This document shows positions 18,715 to 30,790 of a stretch of DNA of 64,000 bases, one piece after another. Every line of letters begins with the position of its first letter. Positions within the stretch are counted from its first letter, which is position 1. The DNA is from Roseateles sp. DAIF2 (GTDB lineage: Bacteria; Pseudomonadota; Gammaproteobacteria; Burkholderiales; Burkholderiaceae_C): contig NZ_CP049919.1 of assembly GCF_015624425.1 (NCBI RefSeq), forward strand, positions 3,968,001 to 4,032,000. Direction: 5' to 3'. Under the pieces are notes generated by a model that made no database searches, had not been told where the DNA came from, and saw nothing but the letters and a program-made list of their open reading frames with translations. Made by a program: the position numbers and the translations under genes.

Positions 18715-18791
18715 TGGTGCGGCTGGCAGGATTCGAACCCACGACCCCTTGGTTCGTAGCCAAGTACTCTATCCAACTGAGCTACAGCCGC
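18715..18791 (-). tRNA. tRNA-Arg (anticodon ACG), first copy in transcription order
   Basis: Identical in sequence to the copy at 18525-18601, with encoded CCA and anticodon ACG. The two genes lie 113 bases apart in the same direction. This copy is nearest the promoter at 18803-18832, and the terminator hairpin at 18480-18507 ends the unit, so both are probably processed from one transcript. Confidence 0.97.
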
Positions 18792-18802
18792 CGAAGCCTT
18801 GA

Positions 18803-18832
18803 ACTATAGCACGGTTTTTATCGCCGGCGCAA
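18803..18832 (-). promoter_or_regulatory. Sigma-70 promoter for the tRNA-Arg pair
   Basis: Read on the minus strand, TTGCGC (-35) and TATAGT (-10) are 18 bases apart, and the -10 ends 11 bases before the mature tRNA 5' end. The region between is AT-rich (gataaaaacc), which stands out in this genome. Confidence 0.7.
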
Positions 18833-18862
18833 GATTCTGCAGATTTTCATCAATGATCCACA

Positions 18863-20107
18863 TCACTGCAGCGTGGCCGCGGCCTCGAAGCAGCGGCCAC
18901 GGCGATCCAGATCACCGTCCTGATTCGCCAGCTCGGCCAGGCTGAGCCAGCTGCGACGGCGCGCGGCCACCGGCAGGCCGCGATCCTCGGCCGCCTGCTC
19001 CAGCATCAGCCGCGCCTTGCCCCACAGCTGGCGCTCGGCCAGCACATGGCCCAGCGCATAGGCCAGGTGCATGTCGCGCGGGAAGCGCTGCACCGCGGAT
19101 TCGAGCCGCTGCAGCCATTCCGGGCCCAGGCCCGGCATCGCGACCACCAGGGCCTCGGCCAGCACCGCGCGCTCGTCGTTGCCCAGCTCGTCGACCTGCT
19201 CCCAGAACGGACGCAGCCAGCCGCGACCATCCTCCGGCGCGCCCAGGCCCGCCGCGCATTGGGCCGCACGCGCGGCGACGAACACATCGCGGCGGTCGGC
19301 GCTGTCGAGCTGCTGCCAGACCTGGCGCAGCTGATCGACATCGCGCGCGCCCTCCAGCGCCTCGAAGGCCAGCGAACGCAGCAGGCCCTGGGCCGCGACC
19401 TTGGAGAAGCCCTGGTGCTTGGCCAGCAGGCGCGCGGTGCGCAACGCCTCCAGCGGCTGCTTGGCCAGGCGCGCGGCCTGCAGCTTCAGGCGCAGCGCCT
19501 GGGTGCGGCGCGCGACGCCGGGACCCAGCTCGGCCAGCAACTCCAGCGCACGCTGCGCATCGCGGTCGTCCAGCGCCCATTCGGCCGCCAGCAGACGCGC
19601 GCCCTCTTCCGAGGCCTTGGCCTGCGGTTCGGTCTTCGCCAGCTCCAGCGCCAGGCGCAGCTGCTCGTCGCGGCGGCGCTTGTCCTGCAGCCGGTGCGCG
19701 CTCTGCGCGGCCAGCAGATGGCCCAGGGCCATGAAGGCCGCGTCCGGCTGCTCGCCGGTCTGCGCCTGGATGTTCAGCGCGCGCTGCACCGCCTTCTGCG
19801 CGCGGCCGTAGCGGGCGCCGAAGAACTCGGCCAGCGCCTCGCGCAGCGCCAGCTGGGCGGTGCGCTCGCGCTGCGCCAGCCGCCATTCGCGCGCGCGGCG
19901 CGGCAGGCTGGTCAGCGAGTTGAGCGTGTGGATGACGGTGACCAGCGCGAAGCAGCTGCCCACCAGCACCAGCAGGAACAGGTTCAGCGAGACGTCGAGC
20001 CGCCAGCCCTTCCAGTAGAAACTTGCCAGGCCGTCATTGCTGCCCAGGGTCAGGGCGGCGACGACGGCCGCCGCGAACAGCAGCACCAGCCAGATGATCG
20101 TGCGCAT
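18863..20107 (-). CDS. hemY: HemY-like inner membrane protein with TPR repeats
   Basis: A 414-residue protein of the HemY_N family. Two membrane segments lie in the first 65 residues (IIWLVLLFAAAVVAAL, and LFLLVLVGSCFALVTVI), separated by the SFYWKGWRLDVSLN loop. A long helical TPR-like C-terminal region follows. In gamma- and betaproteobacteria this gene closes the hemCDXY operon; its role is linked to late heme synthesis but the activity is not defined. It is unrelated to the Bacillus protoporphyrinogen oxidase also called HemY. It follows hemX by 12 bases. Confidence 0.9.
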   Translation of the reverse strand: MRTIIWLVLLFAAAVVAALTLGSNDGLASFYWKGWRLDVSLNLFLLVLVGSCFALVTVIHTLNSLTSLPRRAREWRLAQRERTAQLALREALAEFFGARYGRAQKAVQRALNIQAQTGEQPDAAFMALGHLLAAQSAHRLQDKRRRDEQLRLALELAKTEPQAKASEEGARLLAAEWALDDRDAQRALELLAELGPGVARRTQALRLKLQAARLAKQPLEALRTARLLAKHQGFSKVAAQGLLRSLAFEALEGARDVDQLRQVWQQLDSADRRDVFVAARAAQCAAGLGAPEDGRGWLRPFWEQVDELGNDERAVLAEALVVAMPGLGPEWLQRLESAVQRFPRDMHLAYALGHVLAERQLWGKARLMLEQAAEDRGLPVAARRRSWLSLAELANQDGDLDRRGRCFEAAATLQ

Positions 20108-20119
20108 GCGCCGGCCCCT

Positions 20120-21223
20120 TCAGCGAGCGCCGGCCGCGGACAGGGCCGCCAGCGTGTCGTCCGGTCGCGGTACGCTGACCAGGCGCGCCTGGCCCAGCAC
20201 CTGGCGCAGCAGCTCGTTGGCCGCCACCACCTTGCGCGAGCGGCCGTCGAAATAGCGCTCCAGCACCGCCTGGGTGTCGCGCAGATCGGCCTGCGCGGTG
20301 TCGAACTGGCGGCTCAGCAGGGCCAGCCGCGCGTTCAGCAGGCGCAGCTTCAGGTTCTCGCGCAGGAAGAAGGCTTGCTCCGGCGCCAGCAACATCGCCT
20401 CCGGATGGTCGATGCGCGTCACCCGCAGCAGCGACTTGGCCTCGGTCCAGACCTGGCCGCTCCAGTCCTGCCAGCGCTCGCGGGCCAGGCCCAGCCATTC
20501 GCTCATCATGCCCTCGGGCGCCGAGGCCGCCGCACCGGCCGGCGTGGCCGCGCGCTCGCGCCGCGCCGGGCGTGCGGCCGGGGCCTCGCCGGCCTTGTCC
20601 GCGCTGGCCAGCATCGGCAGTTCGTCGAGCAGGCGCACCACCTCGTCCAGGCGGATCGCCAGGGTCGAGACATCGACCACGCTGACCGCCTTGACCCGGT
20701 CCAGGTCGCGCGCCACCGCGCGGCGCACGCCCTCCAGGCGCGGCTGCTTGTAGCGCTGCAGGCGCTCGTCGGCCTGGCGCAGCGCCGCCACCAGCGGCTC
20801 GGCGCTGCCGGTGATGCTGCTCTGCTGCAGGGCCACGCGCAGCGAGGCCTCGATGTCGCCGATCACGTTCTCGTCACGCGAGCGCGACATCGACTGGATC
20901 AGCTCCTCCAGCTGGCCGCGCTGCAGCGAGACCTCGGCCAGGCGCGCCTCCAGCAGCGCGGTCTTGGCCGCGGTGTCGCGGGTCAGGTCTTGCGCCTGGC
21001 GCGCCAGCGCGCGGGCCTCGCTGGCCTCGCTCTGGCTGCCGGCCTGGCGCCGCACCAGTTCCTGTTCGAGTTCCTTCAGCCGCGTCTGGCCCTGCCAGGC
21101 CAGCCCGAGGGCGGCCACCGACAGCACGGCCAGCCCGGTGGCCAGGGCGGGCAGCCAGGGGGGCGTTTTGGGGCCGGCCGAGGTCTCGGGCGCAGCAGGG
21201 GGGGAGATGTTGTCGTCGCTCAC
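20120..21223 (-). CDS. hemX: HemX-like protein
   Basis: The protein has 367 residues: a short Pro-rich cytoplasmic start, one membrane segment (about residues 24-44, LATGLAVLSVAALGLAW) and a long helical periplasmic region with coiled-coil character (LKELEQELVRRQ, LTRDTAAKTALLEARLAEV). It matches the HemX family, sometimes annotated as uroporphyrinogen-III methyltransferase. No SAM-binding or catalytic motif is visible, so that enzyme label is probably wrong here. It lies between hemD and hemY on the same strand; a scaffold role in the pathway is plausible. Confidence 0.88.
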   Translation of the reverse strand: MSDDNISPPAAPETSAGPKTPPWLPALATGLAVLSVAALGLAWQGQTRLKELEQELVRRQAGSQSEASEARALARQAQDLTRDTAAKTALLEARLAEVSLQRGQLEELIQSMSRSRDENVIGDIEASLRVALQQSSITGSAEPLVAALRQADERLQRYKQPRLEGVRRAVARDLDRVKAVSVVDVSTLAIRLDEVVRLLDELPMLASADKAGEAPAARPARRERAATPAGAAASAPEGMMSEWLGLARERWQDWSGQVWTEAKSLLRVTRIDHPEAMLLAPEQAFFLRENLKLRLLNARLALLSRQFDTAQADLRDTQAVLERYFDGRSRKVVAANELLRQVLGQARLVSVPRPDDTLAALSAAGAR

Positions 21224-21247
21224 GGTCGAAACGATTGTAGGGGTCGC

Positions 21248-22018
21248 TCAGAAGGCGCCGAAGGCCGCCGCGACGGCATCGGGCGCGGGTCGCGCCAAAA
21301 CCACATGGGCCAGGCCCAGGGCCTCGGCGCGCGCGGCGATGCGGGCATGGGTGGCGATCGCCCGGCCCCGCGACCAGTCGGCGCCCGGCCCGGCCAGGGT
21401 CTCGAGATGGCCGACCGCCTCGGCGCTGCTGAACAGCCAGACATGGTCGTCCGGCCGCGCCAGCGCCGCGGCCAGCAGGGCCTGCCCGGCCGCATCCAGG
21501 TGCGGGCAGCGGCGTTGGTAGATGCCGAACTGGCGCACCAAAGCGCCGCGCTCGGCCAGGCGCTGGGCCAGCCAGTCGCGCCCGCCGGCGCCGCGCAGGA
21601 TCAGGGCCTGTTGGCCCGTCCAGTCCTCGCCGGCCAGCAGCGGCCACAGATGCTCGGAGTCCAGGCTGGCGGCGTCCGGCGGCGGCTGCACGATCTGCGC
21701 CGGCGGCACGCCCGCCGCGGCCAGCGCCCGCGCGCTGCCGGGGCCGACGGTGGCCGCCAGGGTCTGCGCCGGCCAGGCCTGCCCGGCGGGCCGGGCGGCG
21801 AAGAAGGCCTCGACCGCGTTCGGGCTGACGAACATCGCCAGCCGCGTCCGGGGCAGCTCGGCCCAGGCCTGGGCGGCGGCCGCGCCGCCGTCCTCGGCCG
21901 GCGCGATCTCGATCAGCGGCAGGGCGCGGGCGGTCACACCCAGCGGGGCCAGGCGCTGCAGCCATTCGACCGCCTGGGCCTGCGGCCGGGTGACGAGCAG
22001 CGTCCGCGCGGCGCTCAC
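21248..22018 (-). CDS. hemD: Uroporphyrinogen-III synthase
   Basis: A 256-residue enzyme that cyclises hydroxymethylbilane with inversion of ring D. The family is poorly conserved; recognisable parts are TLLVTRPQAQAVEWLQRL at the start, a central VSPNAVEAFF stretch, VGPGSARALAAAGV, and WLFSSAEAVGHL near the end. It starts 2 bases after the hemC stop, which with the conserved gene order makes the call firm. Confidence 0.93.
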   Translation of the reverse strand: MSAARTLLVTRPQAQAVEWLQRLAPLGVTARALPLIEIAPAEDGGAAAAQAWAELPRTRLAMFVSPNAVEAFFAARPAGQAWPAQTLAATVGPGSARALAAAGVPPAQIVQPPPDAASLDSEHLWPLLAGEDWTGQQALILRGAGGRDWLAQRLAERGALVRQFGIYQRRCPHLDAAGQALLAAALARPDDHVWLFSSAEAVGHLETLAGPGADWSRGRAIATHARIAARAEALGLAHVVLARPAPDAVAAAFGAF

Positions 22019-22020
22019 CG

Positions 22021-22962
22021 TCAGGCCGGCGGCAGGTAGTCCCGCGCGCCGCGTTCGCGCAACAGGGCCGCGGCGCGTTCGCCCAGGGCGCGGGCCGCGG
22101 CCACGTCGGCCACCGCTGCGCTCAAGGCCGCCTTCAGCAGCGGCCGGCCATGCTCCTCGGCATGGCCCAGGGCCACATCCAGACTCAGCTCAGCGCCCTG
22201 CCAGCGGCCATGGGCGGCCAGCGGCATGCTGCAGCTGCCGCCCAGCGAGCGCGAGACCGCGCGCTCGGCCTCGGTCGCCAGCGCGGTCGGCAGATCGACC
22301 AGCGCGGCCAGCGCCGCCTTCAGTGCCAGCGCATCCTCGCGCAGCTCCAGGCCCAGCGCGCCCTGGCCGGCGCAGGGGATCATCTCCTCCACCGTGAAGC
22401 AGGCGCGGATGCGCTCGGCCAGGCCCAGGCGCTTCAGGCCGGCGGCGGCCAGCACGATCGCGTCGAACTGACCCTCGTCGAGCTTGCGCAGCCGCGTGTC
22501 CAGATTGCCGCGCACCGGCTCGATGCGCAGGTCCGGGCGCAGCGCCTTCAGCTGCACCACGCGGCGCAGGCTGGAGGTGCCGACCAGCGCGCCCTGCGGC
22601 AGCTCGGCCAGGTTCGCGTACTTGTTGGAGACGAAGGCGTCGCGCGGATCCTCGCGCTCCAGGATCGCCGCCAGCGCGAAGCCGGCCGGCAGCTCCATCG
22701 GCACATCCTTCAGCGAATGCACGGCCAGCTGCGCGCGGCCCTCCTCCAGTGCCGTCTCCAGCTCCTTCACGAACAGGCCCTTGCCGCCCACCTTGGACAG
22801 GGTGCGGTCCAGGATCTGGTCGCCGCGGGTGGTCATGCCCAGCAGTTCCACCGTCAGGCCGCGCGCCTCCAGCAGGGCCTTCACATGTTCGGCCTGCCAC
22901 AGGGCCAGGCGGCTCTCGCGGGTGGCGATCACCACCGGCGTGCTCTTCAATGTTTCCGTCAT
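22021..22962 (-). CDS. hemC: Hydroxymethylbilane synthase (porphobilinogen deaminase)
   Basis: A 313-residue enzyme that joins four porphobilinogen units into hydroxymethylbilane. Seen are [13 protein letters not shown], the loop with [26 protein letters not shown] with the catalytic Asp, SSLRR, and GGSCSMP, where Cys244 is the expected attachment site of the dipyrromethane cofactor. It is the first gene of hemC-hemD-hemX-hemY and is divergent from ppc across 120 bases. Confidence 0.97.
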   Translation of the reverse strand: MTETLKSTPVVIATRESRLALWQAEHVKALLEARGLTVELLGMTTRGDQILDRTLSKVGGKGLFVKELETALEEGRAQLAVHSLKDVPMELPAGFALAAILEREDPRDAFVSNKYANLAELPQGALVGTSSLRRVVQLKALRPDLRIEPVRGNLDTRLRKLDEGQFDAIVLAAAGLKRLGLAERIRACFTVEEMIPCAGQGALGLELREDALALKAALAALVDLPTALATEAERAVSRSLGGSCSMPLAAHGRWQGAELSLDVALGHAEEHGRPLLKAALSAAVADVAAARALGERAAALLRERGARDYLPPA

Positions 22963-23082
22963 GCCGGCATGCTAGCGCAGTGCGGCACTGCACAAGAAAC
23001 TGCTACAGTCGGATTCCAGTAACTCCGTTACACCAAGCCCCCTCACATCGACCACCACGCCCTCAGCCCTGACGAGCCTGCC

Positions 23083-25959
<2,877 letters not shown>

Positions 25960-25966
25960 GCCTGCC

Positions 25967-26737
25967 TCACTCCGGCTGGAAGCGCCCGTCGCGCAGCTCG
26001 TAGCGGCGGTGCTCCTCGCGAACCTGCGGCCGGGGGCATGCGCCCTCGTTGTAGCGCAGCACCAGTTCCAGGCGCGGCGCGTCCGCGGCGCGCGGCGCCA
26101 GCGGCAGCAACGCCGTGTGCTGCGGCGCGGTGCCTTCGGCGCCGCAGGCGGCGGGCTTGCCGGCGAAGCCCTCGTCCAGCACCAGCAGCAGGCGCTCGCC
26201 CTGTTGGAGCAGCAGCCGCTCGCGCCGCGACTCCAGGTTCTGGACCCGGTCGCGATAGCGGCTGCGCAGGCCCCAGCGGTCCAGGCCCAGGCCGATCAGC
26301 TGCAGATCCTCGGCCGCCGCGCCCGGCGCGCCCCACATCAGCAGCGGCGCGCGTGCCTGCACACGCCAACTACCCTCGAGGATATGCAGGCCCTGCGGCA
26401 GATCCCGCGCCAGCACCGCGGCACCGAGCGCCGGCGCGCAGCTGTCGCAGCGGTACTGCTCGCGCGGCCCCGGCGTCAGCTGGTAGACCAGCATCAGCTT
26501 GTCCGGCCCGCTCTCCTGGTAGGCGGCGCGGAAGACCTCGTGCACATGCAGCTGGGTGCCGCGCGGAAAGAAGGCCTGGTGCGCCGGCTCCGCGCCGACG
26601 CGCCACAGCGCGCCGCCGTAGACCGCACGGCGGGCCTCGGTCATGGTCGGCGGCTCGGGGGCGGCCGATACCCGCATCGGCCCCAGCAGCAGGGCCCAGG
26701 CCAGGAGCAGGAAGCAGAGCGGATTGCGATGCCGCAT
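25967..26737 (-). CDS. Exported protein of unknown function
   Basis: A 256-residue protein with a clear signal peptide (MRHRNPLCFLLLAWALLLG ... VSAAPE). The mature part has no membrane segment; it contains RGTQLHVHEVFRAAYQE, a YRCDSCAP pair of Cys and a lone Cys in each of the last two thirds, so disulfides are likely. I do not recognise the family. It is convergent with ppc (7 bases apart) and is preceded by a 168-base gap. Confidence 0.7.
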   Translation of the reverse strand: MRHRNPLCFLLLAWALLLGPMRVSAAPEPPTMTEARRAVYGGALWRVGAEPAHQAFFPRGTQLHVHEVFRAAYQESGPDKLMLVYQLTPGPREQYRCDSCAPALGAAVLARDLPQGLHILEGSWRVQARAPLLMWGAPGAAAEDLQLIGLGLDRWGLRSRYRDRVQNLESRRERLLLQQGERLLLVLDEGFAGKPAACGAEGTAPQHTALLPLAPRAADAPRLELVLRYNEGACPRPQVREEHRRYELRDGRFQPE

Positions 26738-26905
26738 GGAGCCGGTATCCGGTAGGACTGCCGTTACACGGGAGGGTGCCTCGCTTGCGATTGACGCACG
26801 CGGCGGGTTCGCCTTCAATCCTGCCCCAGCAGCAAGGGGGCCGACAGGGGGTTTCCAGCAGGAAGCCGCCCGCGGCCGAATCGACGACGCGAAAGGAGAT
26901 CGACC

Positions 26906-27298
26906 ATGGCTTGGCTCGTTGCCCGGATGAAATGGATCATGCTCGCATCGGGTCTGCTGACCCTGACGATGCTGCAGGCCGCGATCGCGCCGGCTGCGGC
27001 CCTGCGGGCCCTGTTCGGCGAGGCCATCGAGGCCGGGCCGCTGGCCGAGATCGTGGTGCGCAACTGGGGCGCCCTGATCGCCCTGATCGGCGCGATGCTG
27101 GTCTACGGCGCGTTCCGGCCCCAGGTGCGCGGGCTGGTGCTGGTGGTCGCCGGCCTCAGCAAGCTGGTCTTCATCGCCCTGATGCTCGGCCTCGGTGGCC
27201 GCTACCTCGGCCATCAGGCGGGCCTCGCGATCGCGATCGATGCGCTGATGGTGTTGCTGTTCGCCGCCTATCTGCTGACCGGGCGCCGCGCCGTATAG
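26906..27298 (+). CDS. Small inner membrane protein of unknown function
   Basis: A 130-residue hydrophobic protein with four predicted membrane segments (about residues 8-30, 52-70, 76-95 and 105-124). The Arg between segments 2 and 3 and the RYLGHQAG loop are the main polar parts. A strong aaaggaga ribosome site precedes the ATG. The layout resembles small four-helix families such as DUF4345, but I cannot assign it. The nicotinamidase gene begins 28 bases downstream, so the two may share a transcript. Confidence 0.7.
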   Translation: MAWLVARMKWIMLASGLLTLTMLQAAIAPAAALRALFGEAIEAGPLAEIVVRNWGALIALIGAMLVYGAFRPQVRGLVLVVAGLSKLVFIALMLGLGGRYLGHQAGLAIAIDALMVLLFAAYLLTGRRAV

Positions 27299-27326
27299 TG
27301 TTCGCTCCACCCGTTGGAGCCCCGAC

Positions 27327-28127
27327 TTGCCGACCCGCCATCTCCTCCTGATCGACCCGCAGAACGACTTCTGCGACATCCATGGCGCCAGCCTGCCGGT
27401 GGCCGGCGCGGGTGCCGACCTGCATCGCCTGGCCGCGCTGCTGCGCGACGAGGCGGCCGACATCGCCGCGCTGACGATCACGCTGGACACGCACCGGCGC
27501 CTGGACATCGCCCATCCGGGCTTCTGGCAGAAGACGGACGGCGGCACGGTCGCCCCCTTCACCCCGATCACCGCGGCCCAGCTGCGCGCCGGCGAATTCC
27601 GCCCGCGCGATGCCGCCGCCCTGCCCCGCACCCAGGCCTATCTGGAGGCGCTGGAGGCGCGCGGGCGCTACACCCTGATGGTCTGGCCGGTGCATTGCGA
27701 GCTGGGCAGCTGGGGCCACAACCTGCATGGCGAGCTGCAGACCGCGGCGGTCGCCTGGCAGCTGGAGCGGCAGCGCCATGCCGAGTTCGTGCTGAAGGGC
27801 ATGAACCCCTGGACCGAGCATTACAGCGCGCTGCAGGCCGAGGTGCCCGACCCGGCCGATGCCGGCACCCAGCTGAACCATGCCCTGCTGCAGCGCCTGG
27901 ACGACTGCGACGAGTTGTGGATCGCCGGCCAGGCCAGCAGCCATTGCGTCAAGGCCACGGTCGAGGACCTGGTCGAGCATCTGCCGAGCCGGCGCCTGGA
28001 CAAGCTGGTGCTGATCCGCGACGGCATGAGCCCGGTGACCGGCTTCGAGCCGCAGGCCGAGGACTTCCTGGCCCGCATGCGCGCGCAAGGCCTGCGTATC
28101 GCGACCACGCGGGAGCTGTCCGCATGA
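27327..28127 (+). CDS. Nicotinamidase / isochorismatase-family cysteine hydrolase
   Basis: A 266-residue hydrolase. The start is a TTG preceded by ggag. [11 protein letters not shown] near the N-terminus supplies the catalytic Asp and the metal-side Asp; the catalytic Cys lies in [12 protein letters not shown]. It is longer than E. coli PncA (about 213). Its stop overlaps the start of pncB (ATGA), and that pairing supports a nicotinamidase role: nicotinamide to nicotinate, which PncB then turns into nicotinate mononucleotide for NAD salvage. Without the neighbour, another isochorismatase-like amidase would be possible. Confidence 0.85.
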   Translation: MPTRHLLLIDPQNDFCDIHGASLPVAGAGADLHRLAALLRDEAADIAALTITLDTHRRLDIAHPGFWQKTDGGTVAPFTPITAAQLRAGEFRPRDAAALPRTQAYLEALEARGRYTLMVWPVHCELGSWGHNLHGELQTAAVAWQLERQRHAEFVLKGMNPWTEHYSALQAEVPDPADAGTQLNHALLQRLDDCDELWIAGQASSHCVKATVEDLVEHLPSRRLDKLVLIRDGMSPVTGFEPQAEDFLARMRAQGLRIATTRELSA

Positions 28128-29332
28128 GCCGGCCCGTGATCGGCAGCCTGCTGGAGACCGACCTCTACAAGTTCACGATGTGGCAGGCGATGCTGCACCG
28201 GCATCCGCAGACCCAGGCCGAATACGCCTTCTGGTGCCGCAACCAGCCGGCCTTCCCGCTGGCCGAGCTGCTGCCCGAGCTGGAGCGCGAGCTGGACCAT
28301 CTGTGCTCGCTGCGCTTTGCCAAGGACGAGCTGGACTACCTGGCCTCCCTGCGCTTCATCAAGAGCGACTTCGTCGACTTCCTGCGCATCTTCCAGTTCC
28401 AGCGCGACTTCATCCGCGCCCGCTCGCTGCCGGACGGCCAGCTGGAGATCATAGCGCGCGGCCCGCAGGTCCATGTGATGGGCTTCGAGATCTTCGTGCT
28501 GGCCATCGTCAACGAGCTCTATTTCCGCCGCCTGGGGGGCGCCGATGCGGCGCTGGCCGAGGGCCGGCGCCGCCTGGACGAGAAGCTGGGCCAGCTGCGC
28601 GACGCGTTCGCCGACCAGGCCGCGCCGCGCCGCCATCCCTTCGAGTTCTTCGACTTCGGCCTGCGCCGGCGCTACAGCGGCGCCTGGCAGCGCGAGGTGA
28701 TCGCACGCCTGGCGCGCGAGGCCCAGCCCTTCTTCAAAGGCACCTCCAACGTGCTGCTGGCGCGCGACCTGGGCCTGGTACCGATCGGCACAATGGCGCA
28801 TGAGTACCTGCAGACCTTCCAGGCGCTGGACTCGGTGCGCCTGCGCGACCACCAGAAGGCCGCACTGGAGAGCTGGGTGCAGGAATACCGCGGCGACCTG
28901 GGCGTGGCGCTGACCGATGTGGTCGGCATGGACGCCTTCCTGGCTGACTTCGACCTCTATTTCGCCAAGCTGTTCGACGGTCTGCGCCATGACTCCGGCG
29001 ATCCGGTCTGGTGGGGCGAGAAGGCGCTGGCGCATTACGCCAAGCTGCGCATCGACCCGCACACCAAACGCCTGGTGTTCTCCGACAGCCTGACCGTGCC
29101 CAAGGCGCTGGAGCTGTACCGCCATTTCGCCGACCGCACCCAGCTGGGCTTCGGCATCGGCACCCATATCTCCAACGACATGGGCCTGCGCACCCTGCAC
29201 ATCGTGATGAAGCTGACCCATGCCAACGGCCAGCCGGTCGCCAAGCTCTCCGACAGCCCGGGCAAGACCATGTGCGACGACGCGACCTTTTTGGCCTATC
29301 TGCGCCAGGTGTTCGGCGTCAAGGTGGCTTAG
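28124..29332 (+). CDS. pncB: Nicotinate phosphoribosyltransferase
   Basis: A 402-residue enzyme that joins nicotinate and PRPP, with ATP hydrolysis, to give nicotinate mononucleotide. Motifs are [15 protein letters not shown], the central region with [13 protein letters not shown] and GTMAHEYLQ (family His), [11 protein letters not shown] and the late [10 protein letters not shown]. Length matches the bacterial PncB group (about 400). Overlap with the preceding amidase gene indicates a two-gene NAD salvage operon. Confidence 0.96.
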   Translation: MSRPVIGSLLETDLYKFTMWQAMLHRHPQTQAEYAFWCRNQPAFPLAELLPELERELDHLCSLRFAKDELDYLASLRFIKSDFVDFLRIFQFQRDFIRARSLPDGQLEIIARGPQVHVMGFEIFVLAIVNELYFRRLGGADAALAEGRRRLDEKLGQLRDAFADQAAPRRHPFEFFDFGLRRRYSGAWQREVIARLAREAQPFFKGTSNVLLARDLGLVPIGTMAHEYLQTFQALDSVRLRDHQKAALESWVQEYRGDLGVALTDVVGMDAFLADFDLYFAKLFDGLRHDSGDPVWWGEKALAHYAKLRIDPHTKRLVFSDSLTVPKALELYRHFADRTQLGFGIGTHISNDMGLRTLHIVMKLTHANGQPVAKLSDSPGKTMCDDATFLAYLRQVFGVKVA

Positions 29333-29391
29333 CGGCTCAAGTTCGGGCCCGGCCGGCCGATACCACCGTTAGCAGCAAGGGAGACCCGGCC

Positions 29392-29604
29392 ATGGAAATC
29401 AGCAGCAGCAGCAATCTCGCCCTGATCAACAACCTGAACGCCTCGCAGCCGGGCTCGGCGCAGTCGAGCGCGCAGCTGATGGTGCTGAAGAAGGCGATCG
29501 ACATGCAGGGCCAGGGCGCGCTGGAACTGCTGAACTCGGTGCCCGCCCAGCCGGCGCTGGCCACCAGCGGCCATCTGGGCACGCAACTGAACACCTACGC
29601 CTGA
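29392..29604 (+). CDS. YjfB-like putative motility protein
   Basis: A 70-residue protein resembling the YjfB family (often labelled putative motility protein): a Ser-rich start, then VLKKAIDMQGQGALELLNSVP, and a Gly/Leu-rich end. The ATG follows aaggga. There is no signal peptide. Members often occur near flagellar or chemotaxis genes, but none are adjacent here. The function is unknown. Confidence 0.7.
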   Translation: MEISSSSNLALINNLNASQPGSAQSSAQLMVLKKAIDMQGQGALELLNSVPAQPALATSGHLGTQLNTYA

Positions 29605-29611
29605 GTTCAGT

Positions 29612-30790
29612 TCAGCGCGGCGCCGAGGCTTCCGCCTCGCGCATGCGCGCCATCAGCCCGCGCCATTCCCCCTCGCGCCCCTGCTGGCGCACCCAGTCGT
29701 CCAGGCGCCGCAGCCCGCGGCAGCTGGTCAGTTCCTGCGGCGGCCCGGCCACATCGACCGCGCGGCGCTGCACCGCCTGCACCTGCGCGCGCGTCACCAG
29801 CATCTCGCGCGCCGGCAGCTGCAGGCGCTCGCCGATCACGACGCCGACATTGACCGCCATCAGGTCCCGCCCCTCGCTCATCAGCAGCCGCGCCAGCGCC
29901 GCGCAGGTCTGGCGCCGGTTCGCATCGCGCAGGGCCGCGCTGTCGCAGGCGCGCGCGGCCGCGCCGGCCGCGCCGAAATGCATCGCGGAAGCCTCCTCGC
30001 CGAACAGCTGCATCAGCAAAAAGCCGCGCGTGCCCGACGCCGCATCCGCAGGCAGGCGCTCCTGCACGCCGCCGACATAGTCGCCCAGGCCGCTGTCCAC
30101 CCGTGCGGCCCGCGCCGCCTGGTACAGCGCCTCCTCGGCGGCGGAGGTCTCGCCGCGCCGCTGCGCCTCCATCAGCAGCTCCAGCCAGGGCGAGGCATTG
30201 CGCGGGTCCAGTTGGGCCCAGCGCCGCAGGTTCAGCTGGGCGCAGGCCCCGTCGGCCACGGCCATGCCGCCGCGCTGGCATTGGCGCCAGGCCAGGGCGT
30301 AGACGCGCGGATCCTCGCTGCGGCGCGCCAGCTGGGCCGCGCCGGCGCGGTCGTCCTGCAGCAGCAGGCCCAGCAGGCGCGAGAACTCGTCGCCGCGGCC
30401 GGCCAGCTCGCGCCCGGTGCGGCGCTGCAGCGCCTGCACCTGCTGCTCCAGCTGCAGCTCCCAGGCCGCCTTGCTGCGGTTCGCCAGCTCTTCCAGGCTG
30501 GCGCCGATCGGCAGCTCCGGCGCGAGCACGCGGCCGAAGCCGCAGATCTCGATGCGCCCGTCCGGCAACAAGCCCGGCGCCGCGGCGGGCTCTGGAAGGG
30601 CCACCGCGGCCGCGGCGCCCACACTCGCCCCCACCGGCAGCGACATCGCCGCGCTGCCCAGGGTGATGGCGCCGGCCGGCGCCCTCCGGTCGGTCGGCTC
30701 GAGAGACCGACCTTGGAGCCACCAGGCCACCATGGCCGCGGCCGCCAGCGCCGCCGCGCCGATCCTGGCCCAGCGGCGTCGCTCGGTCAT
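29612..30790 (-). CDS. Membrane-anchored protein of unknown function, linked to a LytTR system
   Basis: The protein has 392 residues. A single membrane segment follows a basic start ([11 protein letters not shown], then AAALAAAAMVAWW at about 12-27), so the rest is expected outside the cytoplasm. The outer part is Ala/Arg/Leu-rich and helical, suggestive of TPR- or Sel1-like repeats (SPWLELLMEAQRRGETSAAEEALYQAA), with several Cys (ICGFG, RQCQRGG, ACAQLN, ACDSAAL, TCAALARL). Its start overlaps the stop of the response regulator by one base, so it is translationally coupled. I do not recognise the family. Confidence 0.65.
   Translation of the reverse strand: MTERRRWARIGAAALAAAAMVAWWLQGRSLEPTDRRAPAGAITLGSAAMSLPVGASVGAAAAVALPEPAAAPGLLPDGRIEICGFGRVLAPELPIGASLEELANRSKAAWELQLEQQVQALQRRTGRELAGRGDEFSRLLGLLLQDDRAGAAQLARRSEDPRVYALAWRQCQRGGMAVADGACAQLNLRRWAQLDPRNASPWLELLMEAQRRGETSAAEEALYQAARAARVDSGLGDYVGGVQERLPADAASGTRGFLLMQLFGEEASAMHFGAAGAAARACDSAALRDANRRQTCAALARLLMSEGRDLMAVNVGVVIGERLQLPAREMLVTRAQVQAVQRRAVDVAGPPQELTSCRGLRRLDDWVRQQGREGEWRGLMARMREAEASAPR

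Noticed and set aside
20120..21223. Uroporphyrinogen-III C-methyltransferase activity for HemX
   Set aside because: No SAM-binding motifs; the sequence is a membrane-anchored coiled coil. The enzyme label comes from old family naming.
19046..22039. 997-codon open frame on the plus strand
   Set aside because: It lies opposite hemY, hemX and hemD, is dominated by Gln, Arg, Gly and Ala, and has no family motifs. Long antisense frames are normal in G+C-rich DNA.
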